A stretch of DNA of 64,000 nucleotides. Source: DATBLE01 sp963734065. Its GTDB lineage: Bacteria; Actinomycetota; Thermoleophilia; Gaiellales; Gaiellaceae. A model generated the notes under the pieces. It ran no database searches. It was not told where the DNA came from and was given only the letters and a program-made list of their open reading frames with translations. Positions 1 to 8,610 of this stretch are shown here, piece after piece. The position numbers and the translations under genes are program-made. Positions within the stretch are counted from its first letter, which is position 1; the number at the start of each line of letters is the position of its first letter. The stretch spans positions 310,001 through 374,000 of the forward strand of contig CAVTFN010000004.1 in NCBI GenBank assembly GCA_963734065.1, in the 5' to 3' direction.

Positions 1-1
1 G

Positions 2-337
2 GCGACGAACGGCACCGGCGCCGACGTGATCATGGACTTCGTCGCCACCGACGCCACGCACGCTGCGAGCCTCGACGCGCTCGCGCGACGCGGGCTCTAC
101 TCGACGGTCGGCTACGGCGGGACGATCACCGTCCCGTCGGTGGCGATGGTGGTCGGCGAGAGCACGATCGCCGGGAACCTGGTCGGCAGCTGGATCGACC
201 TCTGGGAGCTGCTCCAGCTCCACGCGCGCGGCGACGTCGTCCTGCGCACCGAGACGTACCCGCTCGAGGACGTCAACGTCGTGCTGGACAGGCTCCGCGG
301 GGGCGAGGTCACAGGCCGCGCGGTGCTGATTCCCTGA
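2..337 (+). CDS. zinc-type alcohol dehydrogenase, C-terminal part (cut by window edge)
   Basis: Open from the window edge and ends at TGA 335-337. The visible 111 residues are the end of a Rossmann domain (GADVIMDFVA, then GLYSTVGYGG) followed by the LxDVNVVLDRLRGGEVTGRAVLIP-type C-terminus usual in medium-chain zinc-dependent alcohol dehydrogenases and quinone reductases. The catalytic zinc-binding half lies outside the window, so substrate cannot be judged. A copy of the dispersed palindromic repeat begins six bases after the stop. Confidence 0.75.
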   Translation, partial: ATNGTGADVIMDFVATDATHAASLDALARRGLYSTVGYGGTITVPSVAMVVGESTIAGNLVGSWIDLWELLQLHARGDVVLRTETYPLEDVNVVLDRLRGGEVTGRAVLIP

Positions 338-342
338 TCCCA

Positions 343-426
343 AGGGACTGACCCAACGGGGTCTGTCCCTACAGAAGCGGCTGCGTCACCACCCGGCGGG
401 GTCAGACCCCTCCGGGGTCAGACCCT
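343..426 (+). repeat. dispersed palindromic repeat, copy 1
   Basis: Left half is AGGGACTGACCC ... GGGTCTGTCCCT (a near-perfect inverted repeat). The middle contains GCGTCACCACCCGGC, and the right half is two tandem GGGGTC-A-GACCCC odd palindromes. It lies between the dehydrogenase stop and the next gene and could fold as hairpins that end transcription. The same architecture recurs near 12.2, 23.9, 29.3, 37.7 and 49.1 kb. Confidence 0.85.
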
Positions 427-454
427 ATGGAGCGCGTCGGGTACCTTGCGCCGG

Positions 455-1333
455 ATGGAGGCCGCCTCCGCCGCCCCGGTCGAGCCGACGATTACGTTCG
501 TCGTCCCGTACGTCGGCAGCTGGCCGTCCTGGTTTCCGGCCTACCTGCAGTCCTGCAGATACAACCCGTCGATCCGGTGGATCTTCTACACCGACTGCGA
601 GCTGCCGGGCAACGTCCCCGCCAACGTCGAGTTCGTCAGAGGCTCGCTCCGGGATTTCGAGCACCTGGTCGAGCGCAAGACCGGCCTGACCGTCTCGCTG
701 GAGCTGCCGTACAAGCTCTGCGACTACAAGCCGGCTTACGGCCTGCTCTTCGAGGACCACCTGGAGGGGGTCGACTTCTGGGGACACTGCGACGTCGACG
801 TCGTGTGGGGGAACATCCGGAAGCTCCTCGCCACCGACGAGCTCCTGGAGAGCCACGACGTCGTGTCCCCGCGCCGGCGGAGAATCGCCGGCACCTGCAC
901 CCTGTACCGGAACACCGGCGAGCTCAATCGGCTGTTCCTTGCCGACCGCAAGTTCGAGCAGGTCGTCCGGGAGCGGGAGAACATCAGGTACGACGAGAAG
1001 AACTGGTCCCGCTTCGTCCGGAAGCAGGCGGACAACGGAACGCTGAGGGTCTACTGGTCGAAGTGGATGCAGCCGCGCGGCCTCGTCGACTCGGTCGACG
1101 CGCTCTACTGGGAGCGCGGCGCCGTGTTCGACCGCACGGACCGGGACTGGTGGGACCGGCCGCTCCACAACCTGTTCGAGTATCCGGACGACGAGGTGCT
1201 GTACCTGGACTTCAGGCGCTGGAAGCGGGCGGGCGCGATGCCGTGCGACTTCGGCTACGAGGACGATCCACAGCGCTTCGCCGTCTCGCCCTCGGGGATC
1301 AGGGCAGAGCCGAGCCTCTCGCCGATCAGCTAG
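455..1333 (+). CDS. DUF6625-family glycosyltransferase-like protein
   Basis: About 292 residues. The N-terminus TFVVPYVGSWPSWFPAYLQS, the block LPYKLCDYKPAYG (about residues 84-96) and FWGHCDVDVVWGN (about 108-120) match the DUF6625 family, which has a GT-A nucleotide-sugar transferase fold; DVD at about 113-115 would be the metal-binding DxD. Expected role: transfer of a sugar in surface polysaccharide or glycolipid synthesis, cytoplasmic; donor and acceptor unknown. A TTG at 446 is in frame, but TACCTT at 442-447 lies 7 nt before ATG 455 and looks like a -10 box of a leaderless transcript, so ATG 455 is preferred. No other polysaccharide genes are adjacent. Confidence 0.7.
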   Translation: MEAASAAPVEPTITFVVPYVGSWPSWFPAYLQSCRYNPSIRWIFYTDCELPGNVPANVEFVRGSLRDFEHLVERKTGLTVSLELPYKLCDYKPAYGLLFEDHLEGVDFWGHCDVDVVWGNIRKLLATDELLESHDVVSPRRRRIAGTCTLYRNTGELNRLFLADRKFEQVVRERENIRYDEKNWSRFVRKQADNGTLRVYWSKWMQPRGLVDSVDALYWERGAVFDRTDRDWWDRPLHNLFEYPDDEVLYLDFRRWKRAGAMPCDFGYEDDPQRFAVSPSGIRAEPSLSPIS

Positions 1334-2158
1334 CTAGGCCTGGACGAGCGAGCCGCCGTCCACCACGAACGCGGCGCCGGTCATGAAGCTGGACGCCGAT
1401 GAGGCGAGCAGCACGACGAGGCCTTTCAGCTCGTCCGGATGGGCCATCCGCCCGAGCGGGATCAGCGTCTTCCACATCTCCTTCAGCTCCTCGCTCGGGC
1501 TCTCGGTGACGCCGCCGCCGATCAGCGTCCCGTAGAACGGACCGGGACAGATCGCGTTGACGAGCACGCCGTGCGGGGCAAGCTCGAGCGCCGCCTGGCG
1601 GACGACGTGGATGACGGCGGCCTTGCTGGCCGCGTAGCCGTAGCAGACGAGCGGCTCGACCCTGAGCCCTGCGTTCGAGGCGGTGACGACGATCCGGCCG
1701 GAGCCCCGCTCCGTCATCGTGCGCGCCGCGCTCCGCATCGTGTGGATCACGCCGGTCAGGTTGACGTCCAGCACCTTGTCCCAGTCCGAGCGCTCGAGGG
1801 TGGCCAGCGTCTGGCCGCCGTCGACACGGAAGCCGGGAACCGACGCGAGGCCGGCGTTGGCGAAGACGACGTCCACCCCACCCTGCTCCGCGACCACCCC
1901 GCCGACCAGCGCGTCGACGGCGCCCTCGTCGCGCACGTCGGTGACCGCGCCGCGGACGTCGCAGCCCCGGTCGGCCAGGCGGGCGACAGACGCCGCGAGC
2001 CGCTCCTCGTGGATGTCAGCGAGCGTGACGCGGGCGCCGCACTCCGCGAGCACCTCCGCCATGGCGAACCCGAGCCCCGCGGCCGCGCCCGTCACGACCA
2101 CGCGCGTCCCGCGGACGTCGAAGAGCTTCGAGAGGACGTCGGCGGGCGCGACCGGCAC
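1334..2158 (-). CDS. SDR family oxidoreductase
   Basis: 274 residues, GTG start. Classical short-chain dehydrogenase: cofactor motif TGAAAGLG at 23-30, NAG at 101-103, catalytic Ser about 161, and Tyr175-x3-Lys179 (YAASK). ADI after the second beta strand puts an acidic residue at the ribose site, favouring NAD(H). It ends with the family-typical GAAFVVDGGSL. Substrate cannot be told from sequence; neighbours suggest catabolism of a hydroxy acid or alcohol. It is convergent with the glycosyltransferase-like gene, whose stop directly abuts its own. It is transcribed away from the VOC gene on the other side. Confidence 0.9.
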   Translation of the reverse strand: MPVAPADVLSKLFDVRGTRVVVTGAAAGLGFAMAEVLAECGARVTLADIHEERLAASVARLADRGCDVRGAVTDVRDEGAVDALVGGVVAEQGGVDVVFANAGLASVPGFRVDGGQTLATLERSDWDKVLDVNLTGVIHTMRSAARTMTERGSGRIVVTASNAGLRVEPLVCYGYAASKAAVIHVVRQAALELAPHGVLVNAICPGPFYGTLIGGGVTESPSEELKEMWKTLIPLGRMAHPDELKGLVVLLASSASSFMTGAAFVVDGGSLVQA

Positions 2159-2205
2159 GGCCTGATCGAATCACGGCAGCGACCGCGTCGCAAGAAGCAC
2201 CGCCG

Positions 2206-2211
2206 TAGGAT
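2206..2211 (+). promoter_or_regulatory. -10 box of a leaderless transcript (VOC / acetoacetyl-CoA synthetase)
   Basis: TAGGAT six bases before GTG 2218 with no Shine-Dalgarno in between. Spacing fits transcription starting at or next to the start codon. Confidence 0.45.
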
Positions 2212-2217
2212 TGACGC

Positions 2218-2712
2218 GTGCGGAAGCCGATCTTCACGGGCACGCTGCAGGTCTCCGTCGTCGTGCCGGATCTGGACGCGGCCATGCGCACGTACGTCGA
2301 GGAGTACGGCATCGGCCCGTGGGACGTCTACGAGTTCAACCCCGGCAACGTCGAGGGGATGCACGAGGGCGGGCAGCCTGTGGAGCGCTCGTGGCGGCTT
2401 GCACTGGCGCAGGTCGGCGAGGTGCAGTGGGAGCTCGTCCAGCCGCTCGACGAGGACAGCGTCTACGCGCGGTTCCTCGCCGACCACGGGCCCGGCGTCC
2501 ACCACGTCGGCGTGGCGGTCGAGGACTACCAGGGAACGGTCGTCGAGCTCGACCGCCGTGGCCACGAGGTGCTGCTCGGCGGCACGTACAACGGCGTCAC
2601 GTTCGCGTACCTCTCGACCGACCGCGACCTCGGCGTCGTCACCGAGATCTTCGACGGCGCGCCGGGCCGCAACCAGCAGCCCGACGCCGTCTACCCGCCC
2701 GACGCCGGATGA
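2218..2712 (+). CDS. VOC (glyoxalase/dioxygenase-fold) family protein
   Basis: 164 residues, GTG start. One vicinal-oxygen-chelate unit: LQVSVVVPDLDAAMRTYVEEYGIGPW at the N-terminus, GVHHVGVAVEDY in the centre and VVTEIFDG near the end, giving candidate metal ligands (central His and C-terminal Glu). Layout resembles methylmalonyl-CoA-epimerase-type or lactoylglutathione-lyase-like members. Its stop overlaps the ATG of the acetoacetyl-CoA synthetase (ATGA), so the two are co-translated and the VOC protein probably works on a related CoA ester or keto acid. That role is inference. Confidence 0.8.
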   Translation: MRKPIFTGTLQVSVVVPDLDAAMRTYVEEYGIGPWDVYEFNPGNVEGMHEGGQPVERSWRLALAQVGEVQWELVQPLDEDSVYARFLADHGPGVHHVGVAVEDYQGTVVELDRRGHEVLLGGTYNGVTFAYLSTDRDLGVVTEIFDGAPGRNQQPDAVYPPDAG

Positions 2713-4664
2713 GCGTCTCGGCGGAGCGGCCCTTCTCGGTCGGGCAGGTCGTCTGGACGCCGACCGACGACGCGCGCGAGCACTCGCTTCTCGCCCGGTA
2801 CACCGGGTCGGTCGGCCGCGGCGGTGCCGACTTCCAGGAGCTCTGGCAGTGGTCGGTCTCCGACCTCGAGGGCTTCTGGGGCTCGATCTGGGACTTCTTC
2901 GAGATCCGGGCGGACACGCCGTACGAGCGCGTCCTCGGCTCGCGGACGATGCCCGGCGCCGAATGGTTCCCCGGCGCCCGCCTGAACTTCGCCGCCCACA
3001 TGCTCGGCCGCGACGACGACCTCGACGCGGTCGCGGTGCTGGCCCGCTCGCAGTCGCGCGACCCGTTCGACCTGACCTTCGGCGACCTGCGCGACCAGGT
3101 CGCGCGGGCACGGACTGGACTCCATCGGCTGGGCGTCGGCCCCGGCGACCGGGTGGTCGCCTTCCTGCCGAACATCCCCGAGACGCTCGTCGCGTTCCTG
3201 GCCACCGCCAGCGTCGGCGCGATCTGGGCGACCTGCCCGCCCGAGTTCGGGCCCCGGAGCGTGCTCGACCGCCTCGGCCAGCTGGAGCCGAGCGTGCTGC
3301 TCGCCGTCGACGGCTACCGCTGGGGTGAAACCTGGATCGACCGGCGCGAGCAGGTGGCCGAGGTGCGCGCCGGGCTGCCGTCGCTGCGCACCGTCGTCCA
3401 CGTCCCGTACGGCGGGAACGAGCTCCCGGACACGGTCCGGTGGGACGAGCTCGTCGCCGAGGCGGGGCCGCTGGAGTTCGAGCCGGTTCCGTTCGGCCAC
3501 CCGCTCTACGTGCTCTTCTCATCGGGCACGACCGGCCTGCCCAAGGCGATCGTCCACGGCCACGGCGGCATCCTGCTCGAGCATCTGAAGAACCACGGCC
3601 TCTCGTGGGACCTGCGCCCGGGCGACCGGCTGATGTGGTTCACGACCACCGCCTGGATGATGTGGAACGCGCTCGTCTCGGCTCTGCTCCTGCGCGCGTC
3701 GATCGTGATGATGGACGGGAACCCGGGCTATCCCGACCTCTCGGCGCAGTGGCGGATGATCGAGGAGACCCGGGCGACGATGTTCGGGCTCAGCCCGGCG
3801 TTCACGATGGCCTGCCGGAAGGAAGGCCTCGAGCCCGGACGCGACTTCGACCTCTCGACGCTGAAGCAGATCTGCGCCGCCGGCTCGCCGCTGCCCGCCG
3901 ACTCGTACGAGTGGATCTACGGGCAGGCGGGGCCGGAGATGATGCTGAACGTCGGCAGCGGCGGCACCGACGTCTGCACCGGGATCGTCCAGGGCTATCC
4001 GCTGCTGCCGGTCTACGCGGGGGAGATGGCCGGGAAGTGCCTCGGCGTCGACGTGGCCGCCTTCGATGCCGACGGCAACGAGGTGGTCGGCGAGCTCGGC
4101 GAGCTGGTGATCCGCAACCCGATGCCCTCCATGCCGGTGAGATTCTGGAACGACGAGGACGGCGCGCGCTACCGCGCCGCCTACTTCGACCATTACCCGG
4201 GCGTATGGCGCCACGGCGACTGGATCATGTTCACCGAGCGCGGCACCTCGATCATCACCGGCCGCTCCGACGCCACCCTCAACCGCGGGGGCGTCCGGCT
4301 GGGGACGAGCGAGCTGTACGGCGTCGTCGAGGACTTCGACGAGGTGCTCGACGCGCTGGTCGTCCACCTCGAGGCGACGGACGAGCTGCTCCTCTTCGTC
4401 CAGCTCCGCGACGGGATCGAGCTCGACGACGTACTGAAGGCGCGCATCTCCGACGCCCTGCGCTCGGGGCTGTCGCCGCGCCACAAGCCGGACGACGTCG
4501 TCGCCGTGCCGTCGATCCCGCGAACGATGACCGGCAAGAAGCTCGAGCTGCCGGTGAAGAAGATCCTCACCGGGACGCCGGTCACCGAGGTCGCGAGCAA
4601 GGACGCCCTGATCGACCCGAGCGCGATCGACGCATTCGCCGCCTACGCGAGCCGCCGGGCGTGA
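2709..4664 (+). CDS. acetoacetate--CoA ligase (acetoacetyl-CoA synthetase)
   Basis: 651 residues. Activates acetoacetate with ATP to acetoacetyl-CoA through an acyl-AMP intermediate, cytoplasmic. The N-terminus (WTP..., FWGSIWDFFEI) is the ACS N-terminal domain. FSSGTTGLPKAIVHGHGG at about 272-289 is the AMP-binding P-loop, and NVGSGGTDVC followed by PVYAGEMAGKCLG is characteristic of acetoacetyl-CoA synthetases. GRSDATLNRGGVRLGTSELY is the hinge motif and IPRTMTGKKLELPVKK carries the catalytic lysine. Length equals the usual 650. The ATG at 2709 is chosen because it overlaps the upstream stop. An upstream extension in the same frame only shadows the VOC gene. Confidence 0.92.
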   Translation: MSVSAERPFSVGQVVWTPTDDAREHSLLARYTGSVGRGGADFQELWQWSVSDLEGFWGSIWDFFEIRADTPYERVLGSRTMPGAEWFPGARLNFAAHMLGRDDDLDAVAVLARSQSRDPFDLTFGDLRDQVARARTGLHRLGVGPGDRVVAFLPNIPETLVAFLATASVGAIWATCPPEFGPRSVLDRLGQLEPSVLLAVDGYRWGETWIDRREQVAEVRAGLPSLRTVVHVPYGGNELPDTVRWDELVAEAGPLEFEPVPFGHPLYVLFSSGTTGLPKAIVHGHGGILLEHLKNHGLSWDLRPGDRLMWFTTTAWMMWNALVSALLLRASIVMMDGNPGYPDLSAQWRMIEETRATMFGLSPAFTMACRKEGLEPGRDFDLSTLKQICAAGSPLPADSYEWIYGQAGPEMMLNVGSGGTDVCTGIVQGYPLLPVYAGEMAGKCLGVDVAAFDADGNEVVGELGELVIRNPMPSMPVRFWNDEDGARYRAAYFDHYPGVWRHGDWIMFTERGTSIITGRSDATLNRGGVRLGTSELYGVVEDFDEVLDALVVHLEATDELLLFVQLRDGIELDDVLKARISDALRSGLSPRHKPDDVVAVPSIPRTMTGKKLELPVKKILTGTPVTEVASKDALIDPSAIDAFAAYASRRA

Positions 4665-4667
4665 CAG

Positions 4668-4695
4668 GCAGTGACAGGCTTAAGCCCATCACTGC
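4668..4695. terminator. bidirectional hairpin between convergent genes
   Basis: Perfect inverted repeat GCAGTGA / TCACTGC enclosing a second palindrome GGCTTAAGCC. It lies just after the acetoacetyl-CoA synthetase stop and before the end of the minus-strand amidohydrolase. No T-run follows, as is common in high-GC actinobacteria. Confidence 0.6.
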
Positions 4696-4718
4696 TCTCC
4701 GCCTGAGCTACGAGCCGT

Positions 4719-6110
4719 TCAGTGTCGATGCACAGAGGCCGACCGGGCGCTCTGCACCCAGCTCGGCTGGATCTGCGTGGCCGACAGCAGGTGGTCGAGC
4801 GACGCCTCCGCCCGGGCGCGGCCGCCGGCCAGGTCTGCGCCGACCAGCTCGCCCCCTCGCTTGAGGAAGCGGCCGCCGACCATGACCGTGTCGACGTTGC
4901 GCGTGTCGGCCTGGTGGACGACGGTCGAGACCGGGTCGATGACGGGATACGTGTTCGACTGGTCGCAGCGGATCAGCACCAGGTCCGCCTGCTTGCCGGG
5001 TGTGAGCGAGCCGGTCCGGTCGTCGATCCCACAGACCCGCGCGCCCTCGATCGTCGCGAACTGGAGCACCTCCCGTGACGTGAGGAACGTCGGCTCCTCG
5101 ACGTTGCCCGCCTCGAACGCGGCCTCGTGCGCGAGCAGGCGGTCGGAGGCGAAGAGGGAGCGCATCTGCGTGAACATGTCGCCCGGCACGGTGGTGACGA
5201 CGTCGATGCTCAGGCTCGGGCGCAACCCGTGCGCCAGCGCCTTCGCAGTCGGCGGCGTGCCGTGGCCCATGTACATCTCCACCGTCGGCGCGATCGAGAC
5301 CTTGCCGCCGGTGTCCGCGATCAACCGGAACTCCTCGTCCGACAGGTAGTTGCAGTGGATGTACGTCGTGTCGGGCCCGAGCAGCCCCATCTCGTCCAGC
5401 TTCTTGACCATCGAGAACCGGCCGGCCACCGGCCCCATCCCGACATGGACGCTGATCGGCGCGCCGACGTCGCGGGCGAGCTCCCAGTCGTGCTTCACGA
5501 CCTCGGACTTGCAGAAGCCGGGGCCGCGCGTCCCCATCGCAAGCGTGATCAGCCCGTCGTCGCTCGAGAAGTACTGCTCACGGATGCGCCGGATGTCCTC
5601 GGGCGACCCGAGCTCGCTCTCGTACCACCAGTCGACGAGCGAGGTGTTCGGGTTGCCGTAGCAGTAGACCGCCCTGAGGCGGGCCTGCTGCAGCCCGCGG
5701 ATCGCCTCGTCGGAGTGATCGGGCGTGTTGTTGATGTGCGACCAGTCGAGCAGGGTGGTGACGCCGGCGTCGATCGCCTCGAGCGCGCCGAGATAGTTGC
5801 CCGCGTAGACGTCCTCGGGCCGATAGGCGGGAGCGAACGCGGCCAGGACGACCTCGAAGTAGCCGGCGAGGCTGACGTCTGGGGCGACGCCGCGGATGAC
5901 GGTCTCCCAGGTGTGGCGGTGCGAGTCGATGAAGCCGGGAATGACGATCGAGCCGGCGGCATCGACCACCTCCGCATCGCCGACCTCGAGGTCGTGGCCG
6001 ACGGCCGCGATCTTCTCGTCTTCGACGAGGACGTCGCCGCCGAAGATGTCGCCCGCCTCGGGATCCATCGTCAGGACATGGCCGCCGCGGAACAGGACGC
6101 GCTCGGACAC
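4719..6110 (-). CDS. amidohydrolase (chlorohydrolase / deaminase family)
   Basis: 463 residues. TrzA/AtzA-like amidohydrolase: N-terminal beta-sandwich (VLFRGGHVLTMDP), then metal ligands DSHRH (His64, His66), His222 in ISVHVG, His252 in YIHCNY and Asp303 in SIDVV, the single-metal set of subtype III enzymes such as cytosine deaminase and atrazine chlorohydrolase. The C-terminal LTPGKQADLVLI closes the sandwich. It should hydrolyse an amino, halo or similar substituent on a ring or amidine; substrate unknown. Divergent from the SDR at 6260. Confidence 0.85.
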   Translation of the reverse strand: MSERVLFRGGHVLTMDPEAGDIFGGDVLVEDEKIAAVGHDLEVGDAEVVDAAGSIVIPGFIDSHRHTWETVIRGVAPDVSLAGYFEVVLAAFAPAYRPEDVYAGNYLGALEAIDAGVTTLLDWSHINNTPDHSDEAIRGLQQARLRAVYCYGNPNTSLVDWWYESELGSPEDIRRIREQYFSSDDGLITLAMGTRGPGFCKSEVVKHDWELARDVGAPISVHVGMGPVAGRFSMVKKLDEMGLLGPDTTYIHCNYLSDEEFRLIADTGGKVSIAPTVEMYMGHGTPPTAKALAHGLRPSLSIDVVTTVPGDMFTQMRSLFASDRLLAHEAAFEAGNVEEPTFLTSREVLQFATIEGARVCGIDDRTGSLTPGKQADLVLIRCDQSNTYPVIDPVSTVVHQADTRNVDTVMVGGRFLKRGGELVGADLAGGRARAEASLDHLLSATQIQPSWVQSARSASVHRH

Positions 6111-6221
6111 GAAGCTCCCTTCGCTCAGGGCTGATCGGATTCAGCCAGGCTGCACTTGGCCGGCCGGTTTTACCATTACTGCACAACAGGAGCAAGCGCC
6201 CTCGAATGTTCGCGGCGGGAG

Positions 6222-6251
6222 TTGACTGTCACTGCACGACCCGACTATCGT
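6222..6251 (+). promoter_or_regulatory. sigma70-like promoter for the SDR-bicupin-regulator genes
   Basis: TTGACT (6222-6227), 18-bp spacer, TATCGT (6246-6251), then GTG 6260 nine bases on: a consensus-like housekeeping promoter giving a leaderless or near-leaderless mRNA. Confidence 0.5.
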
Positions 6252-6259
6252 TGGCCGCC

Positions 6260-6961
6260 GTGGCAGCCGGAGCCGTCGTCGTCGTCGGAGGTACGTCGGG
6301 CATCGGCTCGAGGCTGGCCGAGACCTACGCCGGCCGCGGCGGGAAGGTCGTGATCACGGGCCGCAGCGACGATCGCTGCCGCGAGGCGGCCGGCGCGATC
6401 GAGGGCGACGTCGACACTTGCGCACTCGACCTCGCCGAGCCGGAGACGCTCGCATCGGCCCTCGAGCCGGTCGGTCCGGTCGCCCGGCTCGTCCTGGCCG
6501 CGATCGAGCGCGACCAGAACACCGTCGCCGACTACGACGTCGCGGGCGCGATCAGGCTCGTCACCCTCAAGCTCGTCGGGTACACCGAGGTCGTGCACGT
6601 GCTCGCCGACCGGCTGACGGACGACGCCTCGATCCTGCTCTTCGGCGGCCAGGCGCTGCGCCGTCCCTACCCCGGATCGACGACGATCACGACGGTCAAC
6701 GGCGGCGTCGAGGGGCTCGTGCGGACGCTCGCGGTGCAGCTCGCCCCGGTGCGCGTGAACGCGATCCACCCCGGGATCGTCGGCGACACGCCGGCGTGGG
6801 CCGACAAGCCGGACTCGGTGCTCGACCCGGTGAGGGCGCGTACGCCGATCGGCCGCCTCGTCACCACCGACGAGATCGTCGACGCGTCGATCTTCCTGCT
6901 CGAGAACGGCGGCGTGAACGGCGTCAACCTCGAGGTCGACGGCGGATGGCTGCTCCAGTAA
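6260..6961 (+). CDS. SDR-fold protein lacking the catalytic Tyr/Lys
   Basis: 233 residues from GTG 6260, chosen because the promoter lies directly upstream and GGTSGIG (residues 10-16) then sits at the usual distance from the N-terminus. The Rossmann nucleotide site and the C-terminal NGVNLEVDGGW are intact. The segment that normally carries YxxxK reads ITTVNGGVEG, so Tyr is Ile and Lys is Asn, and the catalytic Ser position is Gly. The protein may be a non-catalytic nucleotide-binding partner or use different chemistry. Its last codons overlap the start of the bicupin gene. Confidence 0.8.
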   Translation: MAAGAVVVVGGTSGIGSRLAETYAGRGGKVVITGRSDDRCREAAGAIEGDVDTCALDLAEPETLASALEPVGPVARLVLAAIERDQNTVADYDVAGAIRLVTLKLVGYTEVVHVLADRLTDDASILLFGGQALRRPYPGSTTITTVNGGVEGLVRTLAVQLAPVRVNAIHPGIVGDTPAWADKPDSVLDPVRARTPIGRLVTTDEIVDASIFLLENGGVNGVNLEVDGGWLLQ

Positions 6962-7863
6962 GCGCCGCGTCCGCCGCCGGACGGACGAGCCACCTGCTCC
7001 ACCGCAGCGACGAGATCGAGCTCGAGCCGGCGCTGCCGGATCGCAGCCACGGGCTGACGCGGGCGGTGCTGGTCGGCGAGGCCACCGGCTCGGTGCACAC
7101 CGGCCTGATCCTGGTCGAGCTCGAGGACGGGTATGTCGACACGCACGTCCACTCGTTCGAGTCGAGCTTCTTCGTCCTCGAGGGCGAGCCCGTCCTCTAC
7201 CTGGACGGCCGCGGCGTCCGCCTCCGGCCGAACGCCTGCGGCGCCCTTCCGGTCGGCATGCCCCACGCCTGGCGGAGCGACGGGCGCGCCCGCTGGATCG
7301 AGATGGCCTCGCCCCGGCCCCGGCCGCCGCAACAGCCGCCGGACACCTTCTTCCTCGGTGCCGCCCCGGAGGATCCCCCGGCCGAGCTCGACCTCCGCGA
7401 CCCGCGCAACCGCAACCTCTTCCTGCTCGCCGACGACGACATGGACGTTGCCCGGCTCAGCCGGGGGATGCCCTCGTCGGAGCCGAAGGTGTCGGCGAGC
7501 ATGGCGACGGCCGCCCTGCTCTACAGCGGGATCACCGTGAAGATGCTGGTCGACAAGCGTCTCGACGCGCAGCTGCACACGATGTTCATGGTCGGCTACC
7601 AGCCCGGCGCCCAGGCGCTCCCGCACGACCACCCGTTCGAGGAGTCGTACTACATGCTCGAGGGCGAGGTCGACGTCGTCGCCGACGGGACGCGATACGC
7701 GCTGCATCCCGGGGATGTGTTCTGGACCGCAGTTGGCTGCGTCCACGCGTTCTACGAGACGAAGGGCGACACCGTCCGGTGGCTCGAGACCTCGGCGCCC
7801 GGCCCGCCCGACCGCCACTCGTACCGGTTCGAGCGGGACTGGGAGCCTCTAAGCTCGGCGTAG
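6946..7863 (+). CDS. bicupin protein
   Basis: 305 residues from ATG 6946, overlapping the SDR end by 16 bases. Two cupin barrels: the first has THVHSFESSFFVLEGE with a later His in GMPHAW; the second has PHDHPFEESYYMLEGE followed by LHPGDVFWTAVGCVHAF, a full HxH...E...H metal set. Bicupins include ring dioxygenases, decarboxylases and ureidoglycine aminohydrolase; nothing seen decides between them. It lies between an SDR and a cupin-type regulator in the same direction, so all three probably serve one small-molecule pathway. Confidence 0.8.
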   Translation: MAAPVSAASAAGRTSHLLHRSDEIELEPALPDRSHGLTRAVLVGEATGSVHTGLILVELEDGYVDTHVHSFESSFFVLEGEPVLYLDGRGVRLRPNACGALPVGMPHAWRSDGRARWIEMASPRPRPPQQPPDTFFLGAAPEDPPAELDLRDPRNRNLFLLADDDMDVARLSRGMPSSEPKVSASMATAALLYSGITVKMLVDKRLDAQLHTMFMVGYQPGAQALPHDHPFEESYYMLEGEVDVVADGTRYALHPGDVFWTAVGCVHAFYETKGDTVRWLETSAPGPPDRHSYRFERDWEPLSSA

Positions 7864-7865
7864 CA

Positions 7866-8498
7866 ATGGCCACGAACGCAGCTCCTCCGGAGACGCACGC
7901 GCCGTCGCACATCGGATCGCGGCTCCGCGAGCAGCGCGAGCGCCAGGGGCTGAGCCTCCGCGAGCTCGCCCGCCGGATCGGAGTCTCTGCAAGCCTGATC
8001 TCGCAGATCGAGCGCGACAAGGTCAACCCGAGCGTGAGCACCCTGTGGGCGCTCGCCCGCGAGCTCGGCCTGAACATGGGCGACCTGTTCGACGAGGAGG
8101 CCGGCCCGGGTGACGGCCGCCGGCGCAGCACCGAGTCGACACCGGTGGTCACGCCGGCTCAGCGCTCGGTGATCAAGCTCGCCTCGGGCGTGACCTGGGA
8201 ACGCCTCACGCCCGAGCGCGACCCCAGCGTGGAGTTCCTACGCGTCACCTACGACGTTGGCAGCGAGTCGTGTCCGGAGGACTCGCTGGTCACGCACAGC
8301 GGGCGCGAGTACGCGTTCGTGATCAGCGGGCAGCTCGGGGTCCGGGTCGGCTTCGACGAGTACCACCTCGAACCCGGCCACTCGATCACGTTCGACGCGA
8401 CGTCGCCACACCGCCTCTGGGCGATCGGCGACGAGCCGGTCGAGGCGCTCTGGGTGGTCGTCGGCCGCCAGAGCGACCGCCGCGTGCCGTCGACGTAG
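7866..8498 (+). CDS. XRE-family regulator with C-terminal cupin sensor
   Basis: 210 residues. Helix-turn-helix at about 20-72 (LREQRERQGLSLRELARRIG, then SASLISQIERDKVNPSVSTL) and a cupin domain at about 125-205 (GREYAFVISGQLGVRVG, LEPGHSITFDATSPHRLWA). This is the PuuR/SutR architecture in which the cupin binds a small metabolite. It starts two bases after the bicupin stop. TAAGCT at 7850-7855 could also give it its own leaderless transcript. Likely controls the preceding SDR-bicupin genes; that is inference from position. Confidence 0.88.
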   Translation: MATNAAPPETHAPSHIGSRLREQRERQGLSLRELARRIGVSASLISQIERDKVNPSVSTLWALARELGLNMGDLFDEEAGPGDGRRRSTESTPVVTPAQRSVIKLASGVTWERLTPERDPSVEFLRVTYDVGSESCPEDSLVTHSGREYAFVISGQLGVRVGFDEYHLEPGHSITFDATSPHRLWAIGDEPVEALWVVVGRQSDRRVPST

Positions 8499-8559
8499 GC
8501 CGGACGAGCGAGCCGACAGTCACGCGCCTCGGTCGCGGTGCGTCCGTCCGGATGCCCAC

Positions 8560-8565
8560 TAGGAT
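8560..8565 (+). promoter_or_regulatory. -10-like box upstream of the beta-helix gene
   Basis: TAGGAT about 85 bases before ATG 8649. A transcript from here would have a leader carrying the 20-bp palindrome and a strong Shine-Dalgarno. Confidence 0.35.
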
Positions 8566-8610
8566 CCGCCGGAGGGTCGCCGCCTGGGCACCGCCGGCCC
8601 GTCCGGGCAC

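Noticed and set aside
343..426. Repeat copies as insertion sequences or integration sites
   Set aside because: They are about 85 bases, have no transposase or target-site duplication visible, and carry only palindromic units; REP-like is a better description.
446..454. TTG 446 as start of the DUF6625 gene
   Set aside because: It overlaps the likely -10 box and adds only three non-conserved residues.
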